In this document: positions 8,793 through 17,847 of the stretch, one piece after another | Layout of the letters: each line of letters starts with the position of its first letter | Numbering within the stretch: the first letter of the stretch is position 1 | From: Burkholderia vietnamiensis LMG 10929 | Lineage (GTDB): Bacteria > Pseudomonadota > Gammaproteobacteria > Burkholderiales > Burkholderiaceae | Assembly: GCF_000959445.1 (NCBI RefSeq) | Contig: NZ_CP009630.1 | Location: forward strand, 1,922,001 to 1,986,000 | Reading direction: 5' to 3' | DNA: 64,000 bases | Made by a program: the position numbers and the translations under genes | The notes under the pieces: model-generated | Database searches by the model: none | Told to the model about the DNA's origin: nothing | What the model saw: only the letters and a program-made list of their open reading frames with translations

Positions 8793-10211
8793 TCAACGCG
8801 CCGCCGCGGAGGCGAGCACGCGCGGTCGCGTATCCACCGGCGCGCACAGGATCGCCGTCGCCAGCGCGAGCGCAATCTGCAGGTAGCAGAGCGTGTGGAA
8901 TTCGGCGAGCCGCGTGATCGCATTGCCGGTGATGGCGACCGTCAGCGCCACGCCGAACACCGATCCCATCTGGCGTATCGCCTGATTCACGGCCGAGCCG
9001 ACGCCGAACCGCGCGGGCGGCAGATGCGCAACCGCGGCAGCCGACAATGAAGGCATGACCATCCCGACGCCCAGCCCGGTCAGCAGCGCGCCCGGCAGCC
9101 AGGCATGCAGATAGTCGGGCGTGACGCCGGGCACCAGCGCGAACCACAGGCTTGCCGCCATGGAGATCAGGCTTCCCGTCACCAGCAGAAGCCGGTGCCC
9201 CGCGCGCGCCGCGAACCGGCCGCAGACGATCGCCGTCGGCACGACGAGCAGCGGCCCTGGGGTGCCGGCCAGCCCGGCGCGCGTCAGCGAGTACGACCAG
9301 ACGCCCGTGGTGAACAGAAACGTCTGGAAGAACATCATCGCGAAGCCGATCGCGAAGCACAGCGACGCCAGATTGATGTAGCGGTAAGTGCGATCCTGGA
9401 ACAACGACAGATCGATCGCCGGCGCACGGGCCGTGCGCGCCCACGCGACGAACGCGGCCAGCATCGCGAGCCCGCCCGCGATCGCGAGCGCCACCTTCGG
9501 CGACGCCCAGCCAAGCGCTTCCGATTGCACCAGCCCGAACGCGATCGCGCCGACGCCGACGATCAGCAGGACGACGCCGACCAGATCGAGCGGCGCGCCC
9601 CGCTCGGGGTCACGCGACTCGTCGAGCACGCGCCATCCTTGCCAGAGCGCGAGCGCGCCGAGCGGCAGATTGAGAAAGAACGCCCACGGCCAGCCGAAGC
9701 GATCGACCAGGAACGAGCCGACGCTCGGCCCCAATGCGCCGGCCACGCCGCTGACCGCGCCCCACAGGCTCACGGCGATCGCCCGTTTGGTGACGGGGAA
9801 CGCCGCCAGCAGGATCGACAGCGAGGCAGGCAGCAACAGCGCCGCGCCCGCGCCCTGCACCGCGCGCATCATCCACAGCATCTCGATGCGCGAGGCGATC
9901 CCGCAGCCGAACGATCCGCCGACGAACATCGCGAGCCCGAGCAGGAACATCCGCTTGCGCCCGCACAGGTCGGCCAGGCGGCCGGCCGGCACGAGCAACG
10001 CGGCGAACACCAGCGTGTAGGCGTTCAGCACCCACGACAGGCCGCCCGAATCAGCGCCGGGAAACGCCCGTCGCAACGCGGGAAACGCCGCGTAGAGCAC
10101 GGTGACGTCGATCGAAACCAGAAACACCGCCACGCTCGCGATCCAGAAAACCGGCCACGGCGAAATCGAATTCGGCTGCGCCTGCGAAGCGGGCACGCTG
10201 GGTGCGCTCAT
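8793..10211 (-). CDS. MFS drug exporter, 14-helix DHA2 (EmrB/QacA) type
   Basis: The 472-residue protein has about 14 hydrophobic segments and the motif-A loop GRLADLCGRKRMF near residue 80, plus the motif-C type GVAGALGPSVGSF. This is the DHA2 drug:proton antiporter pattern. Inside a toxic polyyne cluster it most likely exports the product or protects the producer. It starts 5 bases after the stop of the NTF2-like gene and is probably translated from the same transcript. The substrate is inferred from context only. Confidence 0.9.
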   Translation of the reverse strand: MSAPSVPASQAQPNSISPWPVFWIASVAVFLVSIDVTVLYAAFPALRRAFPGADSGGLSWVLNAYTLVFAALLVPAGRLADLCGRKRMFLLGLAMFVGGSFGCGIASRIEMLWMMRAVQGAGAALLLPASLSILLAAFPVTKRAIAVSLWGAVSGVAGALGPSVGSFLVDRFGWPWAFFLNLPLGALALWQGWRVLDESRDPERGAPLDLVGVVLLIVGVGAIAFGLVQSEALGWASPKVALAIAGGLAMLAAFVAWARTARAPAIDLSLFQDRTYRYINLASLCFAIGFAMMFFQTFLFTTGVWSYSLTRAGLAGTPGPLLVVPTAIVCGRFAARAGHRLLLVTGSLISMAASLWFALVPGVTPDYLHAWLPGALLTGLGVGMVMPSLSAAAVAHLPPARFGVGSAVNQAIRQMGSVFGVALTVAITGNAITRLAEFHTLCYLQIALALATAILCAPVDTRPRVLASAAAR

Positions 10212-10215
10212 GGCC

Positions 10216-11133
10216 TTATACCTCGCGAAGCTGGGCGCGCGTCACGCCGTCGCCCGATGCGGATTCGGGTTCGGCGTCCGCTTCGAAATACGACGGGTCG
10301 AGAAACGGCAGCGTCCGTGCCCGCATCCGCGCCTGGAACAGCGCGACGACCGGCCACGGGCGCATCGCCATTGCCATGCTCCTGACGTTGCGCTCGTCTT
10401 CCCAGCAGATGACATTGGCTACTTCCAACGGCAGCCCGCCGACCTCGCCGGTCCACAGGCTCAGCGTCGTCGCACCTGCCGACAGACGCGGCCCGCTCGC
10501 GCGCCCGCCATAGACCGCGATCGAATGGCCGCACACGCGCTCGACATCGGCGCGCCCGCGTATCGGCTTGCAGGCCACCGGGCTGGTCAGAAACATCTCG
10601 TCGGTGATGCCGAACGGCAGCTTGGCATCCAGCACTTCGTCGTCGGGAATCGGCGGCAACGCGGTGTTGACCTCGGCGGGCAATACCCACGCATCGACGT
10701 CGACCAGATCCCGGCTCGCGTCATACAGCGCGCGCCGGACCGGCGCCGGAAACGAGCCGAGGAAAATGTCGACCTCGATGCGCGTGCCGGATCTGCGCGC
10801 CACCGTCACGCCGCGAATCTGGCGGTCCTCGAAGCGGCCGTGCCATTCGCGCCCGCCGATGTCCGCGCCACGCCACGCGTGTTGCGGCTCGATCCCGGCA
10901 AAGACGCCCGCGGCGACCGCCGCGAGTTGCTCGACCCGCTCGCGACCGAGGATTTCGCCGAACATCATCGGATGATGCAAGGCGACCTCGTCCTGCGCCG
11001 ACATCCCGAGTTCCTGCAGCAACTCGCCCACATAGAGCGTCCGTCCCGGCTCGTTCATCGTCGCGCCCGCCTCTGCCGTCATCGTGGTTTGTTCGGGTGC
11101 GCCCGGCAGGCGCGCCGTTGCCGCGGCCGTCAT
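10216..11133 (-). CDS. tandem NTF2/SnoaL-like protein, unknown role in polyyne tailoring
   Basis: The 305-residue protein appears to be an internal duplication. The first half has HHPMMFGEILGRERVEQ, then GVTVARRSGTRIEVDIFLGSFP and VRRALYD. The second half has LTSPVACKPIRGRADVERV, then ANVICWEDERNVRSMAMAMR and PVVALFQARM. Each half follows the NTF2-like pattern of ligand pocket, GR-x-x-V helix and a final strand ending before a proline helix. This fold includes SnoaL cyclases, ketosteroid isomerase and limonene epoxide hydrolase, so a cyclase, isomerase or epoxide-acting role is possible. The assignment is pattern-based and the function is inference. Its start overlaps the Rieske stop by 4 bases; a later ATG at 11056-11058 is an alternative start. 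Confidence 0.55.
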   Translation of the reverse strand: MTAAATARLPGAPEQTTMTAEAGATMNEPGRTLYVGELLQELGMSAQDEVALHHPMMFGEILGRERVEQLAAVAAGVFAGIEPQHAWRGADIGGREWHGRFEDRQIRGVTVARRSGTRIEVDIFLGSFPAPVRRALYDASRDLVDVDAWVLPAEVNTALPPIPDDEVLDAKLPFGITDEMFLTSPVACKPIRGRADVERVCGHSIAVYGGRASGPRLSAGATTLSLWTGEVGGLPLEVANVICWEDERNVRSMAMAMRPWPVVALFQARMRARTLPFLDPSYFEADAEPESASGDGVTRAQLREV

Positions 11134-12134
11134 ACCGTCGCTCGAATGGATGCGCGCGCACCCATTCGCTCCAGGATCCGTCGTGCGGCGAATGCCGGCC
11201 GGTCGAGCTGGATGTCGATCATCGGCGCCGTGGGGCTCCAGTTCGCCTGCAGGCTCTCCGCGACGTCCTTGTCCTCCATCACGGTCGCGAACACCTCCTT
11301 CGCGGTGAACTCGGTAAACCGCTCGTTGTCGACGTCGAAGTCGCGGTGCATGCCCACGAACACGTGGGTGGTGGTGTCGGTGGCGGGCGTGAAGATCGTC
11401 GTCGTATAGACGTGGAAGATCCGGCCGCTGGCATCGTCGCAGGCGTGCGCTCGCGTTTCGACCCGCGTGTTGCCGATGGGCCAGTAGAGCACTTCCTGGA
11501 AGCGATCGATGTAGTCGAGCTTCAGGATATGGGTATAGAGCGGCGGCGTCTTCTCGCGGCGCAAGTAGCGGCGCACGCGGACTTCGTCCTCGCCGATCAC
11601 GATTTCAGGCGGCGTCTCGACGATGTCGAGCGAGCCGAGCGTCTTCGCGTGCACGAACGCGGCGTGTGAAATATCGAGGATGTTGTCGATCCCGAACAGG
11701 TAGCTGCACGCGATCGTGCAATAGCTCATCGTTCCGGCGAGCTCGGGCGCCGAGCAGACCCAATGGTTCGGAATCGCCGCCTCGTCGGCCTGGTCGGGGT
11801 CGCCGGTCCACAGCCAGATGAAGCCGTATTTCTCGACGGCGGGGAACGCGCGCACGCGCGCGCCCTTCGGGATCGTGCTCTGACTCGGAATGCCGACGCA
11901 CGCGCCGGAACAGTCGTACCTGAGCCCGTGGTACCAGCACTGGAGTTCGTCGCCGACCACGCGCCCGCGGGACAACGGAACCTGTCGGTGCGGGCATCGA
12001 TCCTCGAGCGCGACGACCTGGTCCGCCAGGGTTCGATACATGACGACCTTATGGTTCAGGATCGTCCGGGCAAAGGGCTCGCGCTGGACTTCCGCGGAGA
12101 GTGCTGCTGCATACCACGCATTCTCGATAAACAT
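11130..12134 (-). CDS. Rieske non-haem iron oxygenase
   Basis: The 334-residue protein has a Rieske [2Fe-2S] site, CPHR (C47, H49) and CWYHG (C66, H69), followed by the mononuclear iron motif IDNILDISHAAFVH of vanillate O-demethylase/KshA-type oxygenases. Such enzymes hydroxylate, demethylate or desaturate using a separate reductase. No dedicated reductase gene is visible in the cluster, so a housekeeping partner or the rubredoxin would be needed. It probably installs oxygen on the polyyne chain; the position is unknown. The ATG follows AGAGAGG. Its stop overlaps the next start by four bases (ATGA). Confidence 0.93.
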   Translation of the reverse strand: MFIENAWYAAALSAEVQREPFARTILNHKVVMYRTLADQVVALEDRCPHRQVPLSRGRVVGDELQCWYHGLRYDCSGACVGIPSQSTIPKGARVRAFPAVEKYGFIWLWTGDPDQADEAAIPNHWVCSAPELAGTMSYCTIACSYLFGIDNILDISHAAFVHAKTLGSLDIVETPPEIVIGEDEVRVRRYLRREKTPPLYTHILKLDYIDRFQEVLYWPIGNTRVETRAHACDDASGRIFHVYTTTIFTPATDTTTHVFVGMHRDFDVDNERFTEFTAKEVFATVMEDKDVAESLQANWSPTAPMIDIQLDRPAFAARRILERMGARASIRATV

Positions 12135-12214
12135 GATTCCTCTCTTTGCTACATGGGCGACGTGGCGGCACACCCGACCCGCGTGCGGGTCGGTGTGCGG
12201 CTTGCGGATCGTTG

Positions 12215-13297
12215 CTACTTGCGCATGACGGCGATCAACGCATCGGCGTCCGGCGCGTCCATCGATGCCGCCTCGCGGTCGAGATGCCCCTGCGCCATCC
12301 GCTCGAGGAATTCGTCGGTCGACGACTGCAGATTGACGCAGGGATACTGGAAACGGCCCGTCGTATACCGAAGCGCGCCGAAGAAGGACGGCTCGACCGG
12401 CGCGCGTGCCGCGGCGAGCAGCCCCTGCGACATCAGATACTTGTGGAGCGCCGGCAGCCGGTAGCACGGCACAGCCGGATACTGATGGTGTTCGAGATGG
12501 AAGTTGCTGCCGAAGAACAGCGCGGTGTAGATCGGCGACGTATAGCTGCGGCTGTCGCGATAACGCCCCGGCACGGTATCCGTGTGCTCGATGTACGCGC
12601 GGATGGTGCTGAACACGTAGACGCCGATATACGGAATCAGCATGACCGTGAAGCCGAGCCACAACGACCGATGCCAGATGAACCCGTAGGCCGTCACCGC
12701 ACCCAGGTTCAGTGCAATGTTGATCCGCGAGATCCAGCGCATTTCGCGCTCGCTGAACGGCAGCCGCGTGTTCTCCGGCCACGGAAGGCCAGCGGCCATG
12801 CGTACGGCGTTCTTCGTATAGATCCGTACGCCCCGGGAGCGCGCGAGAAAGAAGCGCGACCAGAAGGTGCGGTACTGCGAATAGATCTGGACATCGGGGT
12901 CGATGTCCTGACCGGTGTAGCGATGGTGCTTCCAGTGAGTCATGCTGAAACCCACGATCAGGAAGCCCGGCACCAGCGACGAGCAGATGAGCGCCAGCGC
13001 GGCGCTCACGTACTTGTTGCGATGCAGGTTGGTGTGCATGCCCTCGTGGCCGACGAAGGTCAGCAGATGCATGCCGTGGCCCGCGATCACGCCGAGGACG
13101 AGCGCCATCGCCACACGGGCCGGCGCCGACGCCGGGATATCGACGACGGCGAACGCCACCGCAGCCGGAATCAGGAAGAATGCGAGCGCGTGCGCCACAT
13201 AGAGGATCGTCGCGACGGAGCTGATCTGGTGGAAGTGTCGCGGCAGCTTGAGCCGCGAAAATGCAGCATTGCCGTCCAACGTGGCTTCGATGGTCAT
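12215..13297 (-). CDS. membrane fatty acid desaturase/hydroxylase (accessory, fourth)
   Basis: The 360-residue membrane protein has histidine boxes GHEGMH (83-88), HWKHHRYTG and HLEHHQYP and about four hydrophobic spans. The HLEHH third box is of the FA_desaturase type and differs from the three core desaturases downstream, so this one may act on a different bond or make the terminal modification. The start ATG 13295-13297 follows GAGGAG; a longer frame starting at 13324 lacks such a site. It is placed in the upstream tailoring half of the operon between an FAD enzyme and a Rieske oxygenase. Confidence 0.9.
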   Translation of the reverse strand: MTIEATLDGNAAFSRLKLPRHFHQISSVATILYVAHALAFFLIPAAVAFAVVDIPASAPARVAMALVLGVIAGHGMHLLTFVGHEGMHTNLHRNKYVSAALALICSSLVPGFLIVGFSMTHWKHHRYTGQDIDPDVQIYSQYRTFWSRFFLARSRGVRIYTKNAVRMAAGLPWPENTRLPFSEREMRWISRINIALNLGAVTAYGFIWHRSLWLGFTVMLIPYIGVYVFSTIRAYIEHTDTVPGRYRDSRSYTSPIYTALFFGSNFHLEHHQYPAVPCYRLPALHKYLMSQGLLAAARAPVEPSFFGALRYTTGRFQYPCVNLQSSTDEFLERMAQGHLDREAASMDAPDADALIAVMRK

Positions 13298-13405
13298 GGA
13301 ATGGCTCCTCGGCTTACTCGACATGGGACCGGTGACAGGCAGAACTGCCCCGCCACGGCTTGCATACGCGTGATCGAAACGACCACGCGCCGTCGTTCCG
13401 TGCGC

Positions 13406-14791
13406 TCATATCGACGCTCTCGCGCAAACGTCGCGATCGCCACCGGCGGTCACCGGCGCGAGATCGTCCGACTCGCATGCCTGCGCCCACCTCGCGTGCG
13501 CCTCGTCGGCGAGACGCTGGCGCAACGCCATCTCGGCGCGGATCGTCTCGCCTCGCGTCGACATGTCGATCAGCGGCTGAATGACGCCGGTTTCGCCGCC
13601 GGCAATGGCCTCGTCCGCCCATTTCTTGATATCGCTGGGATCGAACACCGCAAACGGCGAACATCGGCGATTCTGCGAAGCCAGCAAGCGCGCCTGCAGC
13701 ACCGGGTCGGCCGTCAGCTTGCCGAACAGGATCCGGCTGAGCGGATTGTTGTGGCCGAGTGCGCCGCGGCCGCGCGAGTATTCGAACAGGTCGATCGACG
13801 TCGCGTCGCGCTGGCGCCAGTAGCATTCCAGCGCGCGGTCGTCGTCCTCGACGATGGCCTGGCCGAGTGCGCGCGCATCGCGAAGTGCGTCGGTGATGCC
13901 GAATCCGGGGGACGGATCCATGAACAGGCCCGCGTCGCCCACCAATGCCCAGCCGGGTCCGGCAGCCTGACGGAAGAAGAAGCGCAGCTTCAATGCGCCG
14001 AGCACCTTGCTCACCGGCTCACCGGTAATCAGCGGCGCCGTATGGCGGTTGCCCTTCAGCGTTTCGGTCAGCTTCTCGAGCGCGCGGCCCTTCCACTGCG
14101 GCAACTGCGTTTTCGGGAACGCCACCCCGATCAGCAGAAGATCGCGGTTGGTCGGAAACACGAAGACGATGTCGTCGCCGAACGTGCAGTTCATCGCCCC
14201 GCCCAGATAGCGCGGATCCGTGTCGAACCAGTCGGGACGCGGCCAGTACGCCCAGTACATCGCGCGCGGGCAGTCATAGCCGTGGTACTCCTCCGCGCCG
14301 ACCAGCTCGGCCGTCGTCGAGTGCGGGCCGTCCGCGCCCACCACGATCCGCGCGCGGATCTCCTCGCGCACGCCGTCATGTTCGACCACGGCGCCCGTCA
14401 CGCGCTCGCCGTCGCACAACAGGCCGACCAGCCGGGTCCGGGCCCGCACCTCGGCCCCCGACGCGCGGGCCTCCTCCAGCAACAGGGCATCGAGATCCAT
14501 GCGGCGCGGGCACGAGCAGCGCTCGCCGACCGGGTACTCGACGCGGCCCGTCACGTCGTCGTTTCCGTACATCATGCTGGGCACCGGGGGCGCGAAGCGG
14601 CGCACCTTGTCGCCGAGCTCGAGCTCGTCCAGCAACGCCATGCCGTAGGGAGAAATCCAGTGGGTGGACAACGGTTGATCGCTCGGCAGATGGTTCGCAT
14701 CGATCGCCAGCACGCGCTTGCCGGCGCGCGCCAGATGAATCGCGAGCGTGGCGCCCGCACAGCGGGCGCCTATGATGAGGGTGTCTAGCAC
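13406..14791 (-). CDS. FAD-dependent monooxygenase/oxidoreductase
   Basis: The 461-residue protein begins with a Rossmann FAD motif (LIIGARCAGATLAIHLARAG), then has GADGPHST (the DG motif) and LVGDAGLFMDPSPGFGITDAL (the GD motif). These three together mark the class A flavoprotein group that includes PHBH-type monooxygenases, geranylgeranyl reductases and flavin halogenases. No halogenase WxWxIP motif is evident. An epoxidation or hydroxylation role on the polyyne is plausible. The start codon is GTG at 14789-14791, preceded by AAGGGAA. About 108 bases separate it from the next gene. Confidence 0.87.
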   Translation of the reverse strand: MLDTLIIGARCAGATLAIHLARAGKRVLAIDANHLPSDQPLSTHWISPYGMALLDELELGDKVRRFAPPVPSMMYGNDDVTGRVEYPVGERCSCPRRMDLDALLLEEARASGAEVRARTRLVGLLCDGERVTGAVVEHDGVREEIRARIVVGADGPHSTTAELVGAEEYHGYDCPRAMYWAYWPRPDWFDTDPRYLGGAMNCTFGDDIVFVFPTNRDLLLIGVAFPKTQLPQWKGRALEKLTETLKGNRHTAPLITGEPVSKVLGALKLRFFFRQAAGPGWALVGDAGLFMDPSPGFGITDALRDARALGQAIVEDDDRALECYWRQRDATSIDLFEYSRGRGALGHNNPLSRILFGKLTADPVLQARLLASQNRRCSPFAVFDPSDIKKWADEAIAGGETGVIQPLIDMSTRGETIRAEMALRQRLADEAHARWAQACESDDLAPVTAGGDRDVCARASI

Positions 14792-14963
14792 GGAAAATTC
14801 CCTTTGGATAACGACCGGAGTCCGAACTGCACGGGACGCAACCTCGCCGTCGCCGGCGCCATCGGTCAGATGGAGAGCCGGCGAACGGCGGCGCAGCGCC
14901 GAATGATTACGGTTTGACGTACTGACGAAATCAGCGGTACTGCGGGACCCGCGTGCCCATCGC

Positions 14964-16256
14964 TCAATGCGCCTCGGCGGACCGATCCGACGGATATCGC
15001 CTGAACAGCACCGACGCGTTCACGCCTCCGAACCCGAACCCGTTGGACAGCGCGATCTCGACCGGCACGTGCCGCGCGGCAGGCCCGATCAGATCCAGCC
15101 CGTCGGCTGCCGGGTCGGGGTGCTCGAGATTCAGCGTGCCGGGCAGCACGCCATCGCGCAGAGCCAGAATGGAGAACGCCGCTTCGATGGCGCCCGCCGC
15201 TCCGAGCAGATGCCCGGTTGCCGACTTGGTCGACGAAATCGCCGGGCCGGCGCCCACACCGAACACCGTCTTCAGCGCCTCGATCTCGCCGGCGTCGCCG
15301 ACCGGCGTCGACGTCGCATGGGCGTTGACGTAGTCGACCTGCTCCGGAGCGACGTCGCCCATCCGCAGGGCCAGCTTCATCGCCCGCATCGCGCCGGATC
15401 CGTCGTCGGGTCCGGCGGTCATGTGATAAGCGTCGGCCGTGGTGCCGTAGCCGATGATTTCCGCGATCGGCCGGGCGCCGCGCGCCAGGGCATGATCCAG
15501 CGACTCGACCACCACCATGGCGGCGCCCTCGCCCATGACGAATCCGTCACGATCGCGATCGAACGGACGCGACGCCCGCACCGGCTCCTCGCTGAAGCCG
15601 GTCGACAGCGCGCGAGCCGCCGCGAAGCCCCCGAGGCTGACCTTGTCGAACGCCGCTTCGGCGCCGCCGGCGAGGACGACATCCGCCTCGCCGGTCCTGA
15701 TCATGCGCATCGCATCGCCGATCGCCTGCACACTCGCGGCACAGGCCGTCACGGGACAGCCGAGCGGCCCGCGGAACCGGTGCTTGATCGAAATCTGGCC
15801 GGCTGCCAGGTTCGACAGGAAGAACGGAATGGTGAACGGCGACAAGCGCCGCACGCCGCGCGTCTCGCCGATTCTCACCGCCTCCGCCAGGCCGGGAAAT
15901 CCGCCGATGCCCGAGGCCACGACGGTGGCGGTCCGCTCGCGCTGCTGCTCCGCTTCCGGCGCCCACCCTGCTTCGGCGAGCGCCTCGTCCGCGGCGACCA
16001 TCGCCATCTGGATGAAGCGGTCCATCTTCCGCAGTTCCTTGTGCGGCACCGAGCGCTCGGGATCGAAGCCGCCTTCCGGATCTTCGGCCACGTCCTGGAC
16101 GGTCCCGCCGACCTTGGCGGACAGCTCACCGGCGATATCGTCGCCGAGGCGGCGAAGCCCGGAGCCCCCGCCGATCAGGCGCTGCCACACCAATTCCTTC
16201 CCACAACCCAGTGGAGACACAATGCCAATACCGGTTACCACCACTCGAAGCGTCAT
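14964..16256 (-). CDS. beta-ketoacyl-ACP synthase II-like ketosynthase
   Basis: The 430-residue protein is FabF-like, with a Cys-His-His catalytic set: ACAASVQAIGD (C172), NAHATSTPVGD (H313) and GHLLGAAG (H349). The ending GFGFGGVNASVLFR is typical of the family. A dedicated ketosynthase could extend or shape the acyl precursor before desaturation, which would suit a product with an unusual chain length or oxygenated end. It is not required in the minimal polyyne core, so it probably belongs to the tailoring set. GAGAGGA lies upstream of the ATG. It sits 155 bases after luxI. Confidence 0.93.
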   Translation of the reverse strand: MTLRVVVTGIGIVSPLGCGKELVWQRLIGGGSGLRRLGDDIAGELSAKVGGTVQDVAEDPEGGFDPERSVPHKELRKMDRFIQMAMVAADEALAEAGWAPEAEQQRERTATVVASGIGGFPGLAEAVRIGETRGVRRLSPFTIPFFLSNLAAGQISIKHRFRGPLGCPVTACAASVQAIGDAMRMIRTGEADVVLAGGAEAAFDKVSLGGFAAARALSTGFSEEPVRASRPFDRDRDGFVMGEGAAMVVVESLDHALARGARPIAEIIGYGTTADAYHMTAGPDDGSGAMRAMKLALRMGDVAPEQVDYVNAHATSTPVGDAGEIEALKTVFGVGAGPAISSTKSATGHLLGAAGAIEAAFSILALRDGVLPGTLNLEHPDPAADGLDLIGPAARHVPVEIALSNGFGFGGVNASVLFRRYPSDRSAEAH

Positions 16257-16411
16257 CTCACATTCCTCTCGCTGACCGGGACTAGCCGAGCCACATCGTT
16301 AAAGCCGTTCATCTTCAGGCACACCTGTTGAAATACCGCATTGCGCGCGCCGCGCCGGGCCGCGCCGCCGGGCGGCGGCGCACGCGAACCTTCACGGCGC
16401 GCATCGCCCGC

Positions 16412-17071
16412 TCATACCGATTGCTCGAGCGCGCGCGACGCATCCGGCCTGCGCAACGTCTTGGGCGGCACGCCGCCGACGCGCTCCAGCCCGTCGAGGT
16501 TCAGCGCCGCACGCGTCTGTTCGTCGATCTCGATCCAGAACGGCAAGGTCGGCTTGCCTTCGATCATCTGGGGCGGTGCGGCGCGGTGCACATTGACGCC
16601 CATGCGCTTCAGGAGCCGTTCGTTGCCGAGCACGGAGAACGCAATGAGGCGATTGGCGCCATGGGCGTGCGCGACGCGAACGATTTCGGACATCATGGCG
16701 CGCGTGTTTTGCCACGACTCTTCGGCGGTCAACGACTCGCCGCGCGGCATGCTCATCGCGAAGCGGGACAGTTCCCACACGTCGGGGGCATGAGGAAGCG
16801 CGGCGTCGCCCATCAAGGTCGGGAACACGTCGCCGAGCAAATAAGGCTCGTCGGTCGGCAGCAAGCGGCCGCAACCGACGATTTCGCCATTGCGATCGCG
16901 GGCGATGACGTAAAGGGTATCTGCGTGATCGAAATTGTCGAATTCGATGCCATTATCGGTAGGCAAAGTCCATCCGAGTTCTTGTATGAAGACCTTATGC
17001 CGATACTTTGCGAGTTGATACATCGTTTCGCGATTCAAATCAGCGCTTCTTCCCGACAATAACGTCAGCAT
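16412..17071 (-). CDS. LuxI-type acyl-homoserine lactone synthase
   Basis: The protein (219 residues from ATG 17069-17071) carries the conserved LuxI positions at near-canonical numbering: R24, F28, W34, E43, D45, D48, R69, F83, E100 and R103, in phrases such as YRHKVFIQELGW, CGRLLPT and WELSRFAM. It makes an N-acyl-homoserine lactone from acyl-ACP and S-adenosylmethionine. GAGGG lies 7 bases before this ATG, so I prefer it over the in-frame ATG at 17089. A lux box lies 67 bases upstream. Being the first gene of the leftward polyyne transcript, it couples signal production to polyyne production. Confidence 0.95.
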   Translation of the reverse strand: MLTLLSGRSADLNRETMYQLAKYRHKVFIQELGWTLPTDNGIEFDNFDHADTLYVIARDRNGEIVGCGRLLPTDEPYLLGDVFPTLMGDAALPHAPDVWELSRFAMSMPRGESLTAEESWQNTRAMMSEIVRVAHAHGANRLIAFSVLGNERLLKRMGVNVHRAAPPQMIEGKPTLPFWIEIDEQTRAALNLDGLERVGGVPPKTLRRPDASRALEQSV

Positions 17072-17137
17072 CTGAATGCCCTCTCTCATCTCAGAATTGT
17101 TGACGCGATTGAACCCGAAATTGCAGCGGCAAAATAG

Positions 17138-17153
17138 CTGCCCGAATGGACAG
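17138..17153 (-). promoter_or_regulatory. lux box upstream of luxI
   Basis: On the minus strand this reads CTGTCCATTCGGGCAG, matching the CTG-N10-CAG lux/cep-box dyad with arms CTGTCC and GGGCAG. The plus-strand reading matches the CTGTCAGATTTGACAG consensus at 12 of 16 positions by eye. It lies 67 bases before the luxI start, as expected for a LuxR-activated promoter. Confidence 0.75.
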
Positions 17154-17463
17154 GTCGTACGTCGCAGACGCGATGGATCGCGCCGATTACGACGAAACGC
17201 GGTGCCGGGATAGCGAATTCAGGATTAACGGACGATCGTTCGAAAATCAGCGAAACGGAGCGCCGAAGCAGAGCGTGGGATCGGAAATTGGGGGCCGGGT
17301 ATCTCGGGCGCCGCATCACGGGATCGATGATTGCGATCGCGATCGAATCGGCGCCGCGCCGCTCAGGAAACTCGGACCCGAGATTTCCGTTTCACGGCAC
17401 GCGCGGTTCAGCGGATAAATCCGTGGCTTTTTGATGAAATAATCATCGGGATCGAACAAAAAA

Positions 17464-17847
17464 TCAGTGATCGGCGACGACGGCCGATTCAAGTGCGCGT
17501 TGCCGCGCCCCCGAACATAGCCAGTTCTGGATTAATGCCCGGCTGTATTGCGCGCCATAATCGTCGCCGTCCGTATCGAGAAGCATTACGTTGCTGCTGA
17601 CGTCGCCTCGCCCGACCTGCACGTCGGGCTGGCCCACCGCCACGTACCACGCGCAGCCGACGCTCGCGCTCGGCTGCGTGTCGGTGCAGACCAGCTCGTA
17701 GTAGCCGGCATTGACGGCGCTGATCCCCTCGCCCCAAAGATCATGCAGCAGTTCCGAATCGGGCTGACACATATGCTGACGGAAACGCAACGCGTAAAAT
17801 GCGGGCAAAGTCAATCGTATGTATCCATCGTTCCATTTTTTTTGCAT
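17464..17847 (-). CDS. small conserved-looking protein between luxI and luxR (possibly DUF4902)
   Basis: The protein has 127 residues from ATG 17845-17847 (MQKKWNDGYIRLTLPAFYAL). It contains PDSELLHDLWGEGISAVNAG, GCAWYVAVGQPDV and VMLLDTDGDDYG. It is acidic, with no signal peptide or membrane span. I recall a DUF4902 protein placed between luxR and luxI genes in other Burkholderia quorum-sensing loci, and this gene has the right place and size, but I could not compare sequences. The ribosome-binding site is weak, and a GTG at 17905-17907 is an alternative start. A regulatory or signal-tuning role is inference from position. Confidence 0.6.
   Translation of the reverse strand: MQKKWNDGYIRLTLPAFYALRFRQHMCQPDSELLHDLWGEGISAVNAGYYELVCTDTQPSASVGCAWYVAVGQPDVQVGRGDVSSNVMLLDTDGDDYGAQYSRALIQNWLCSGARQRALESAVVADH

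Noticed and set aside
17208..17440. Search for a second lux box between luxI and the small gene
   Set aside because: No other CTG-N10-CAG dyad of comparable quality was found.
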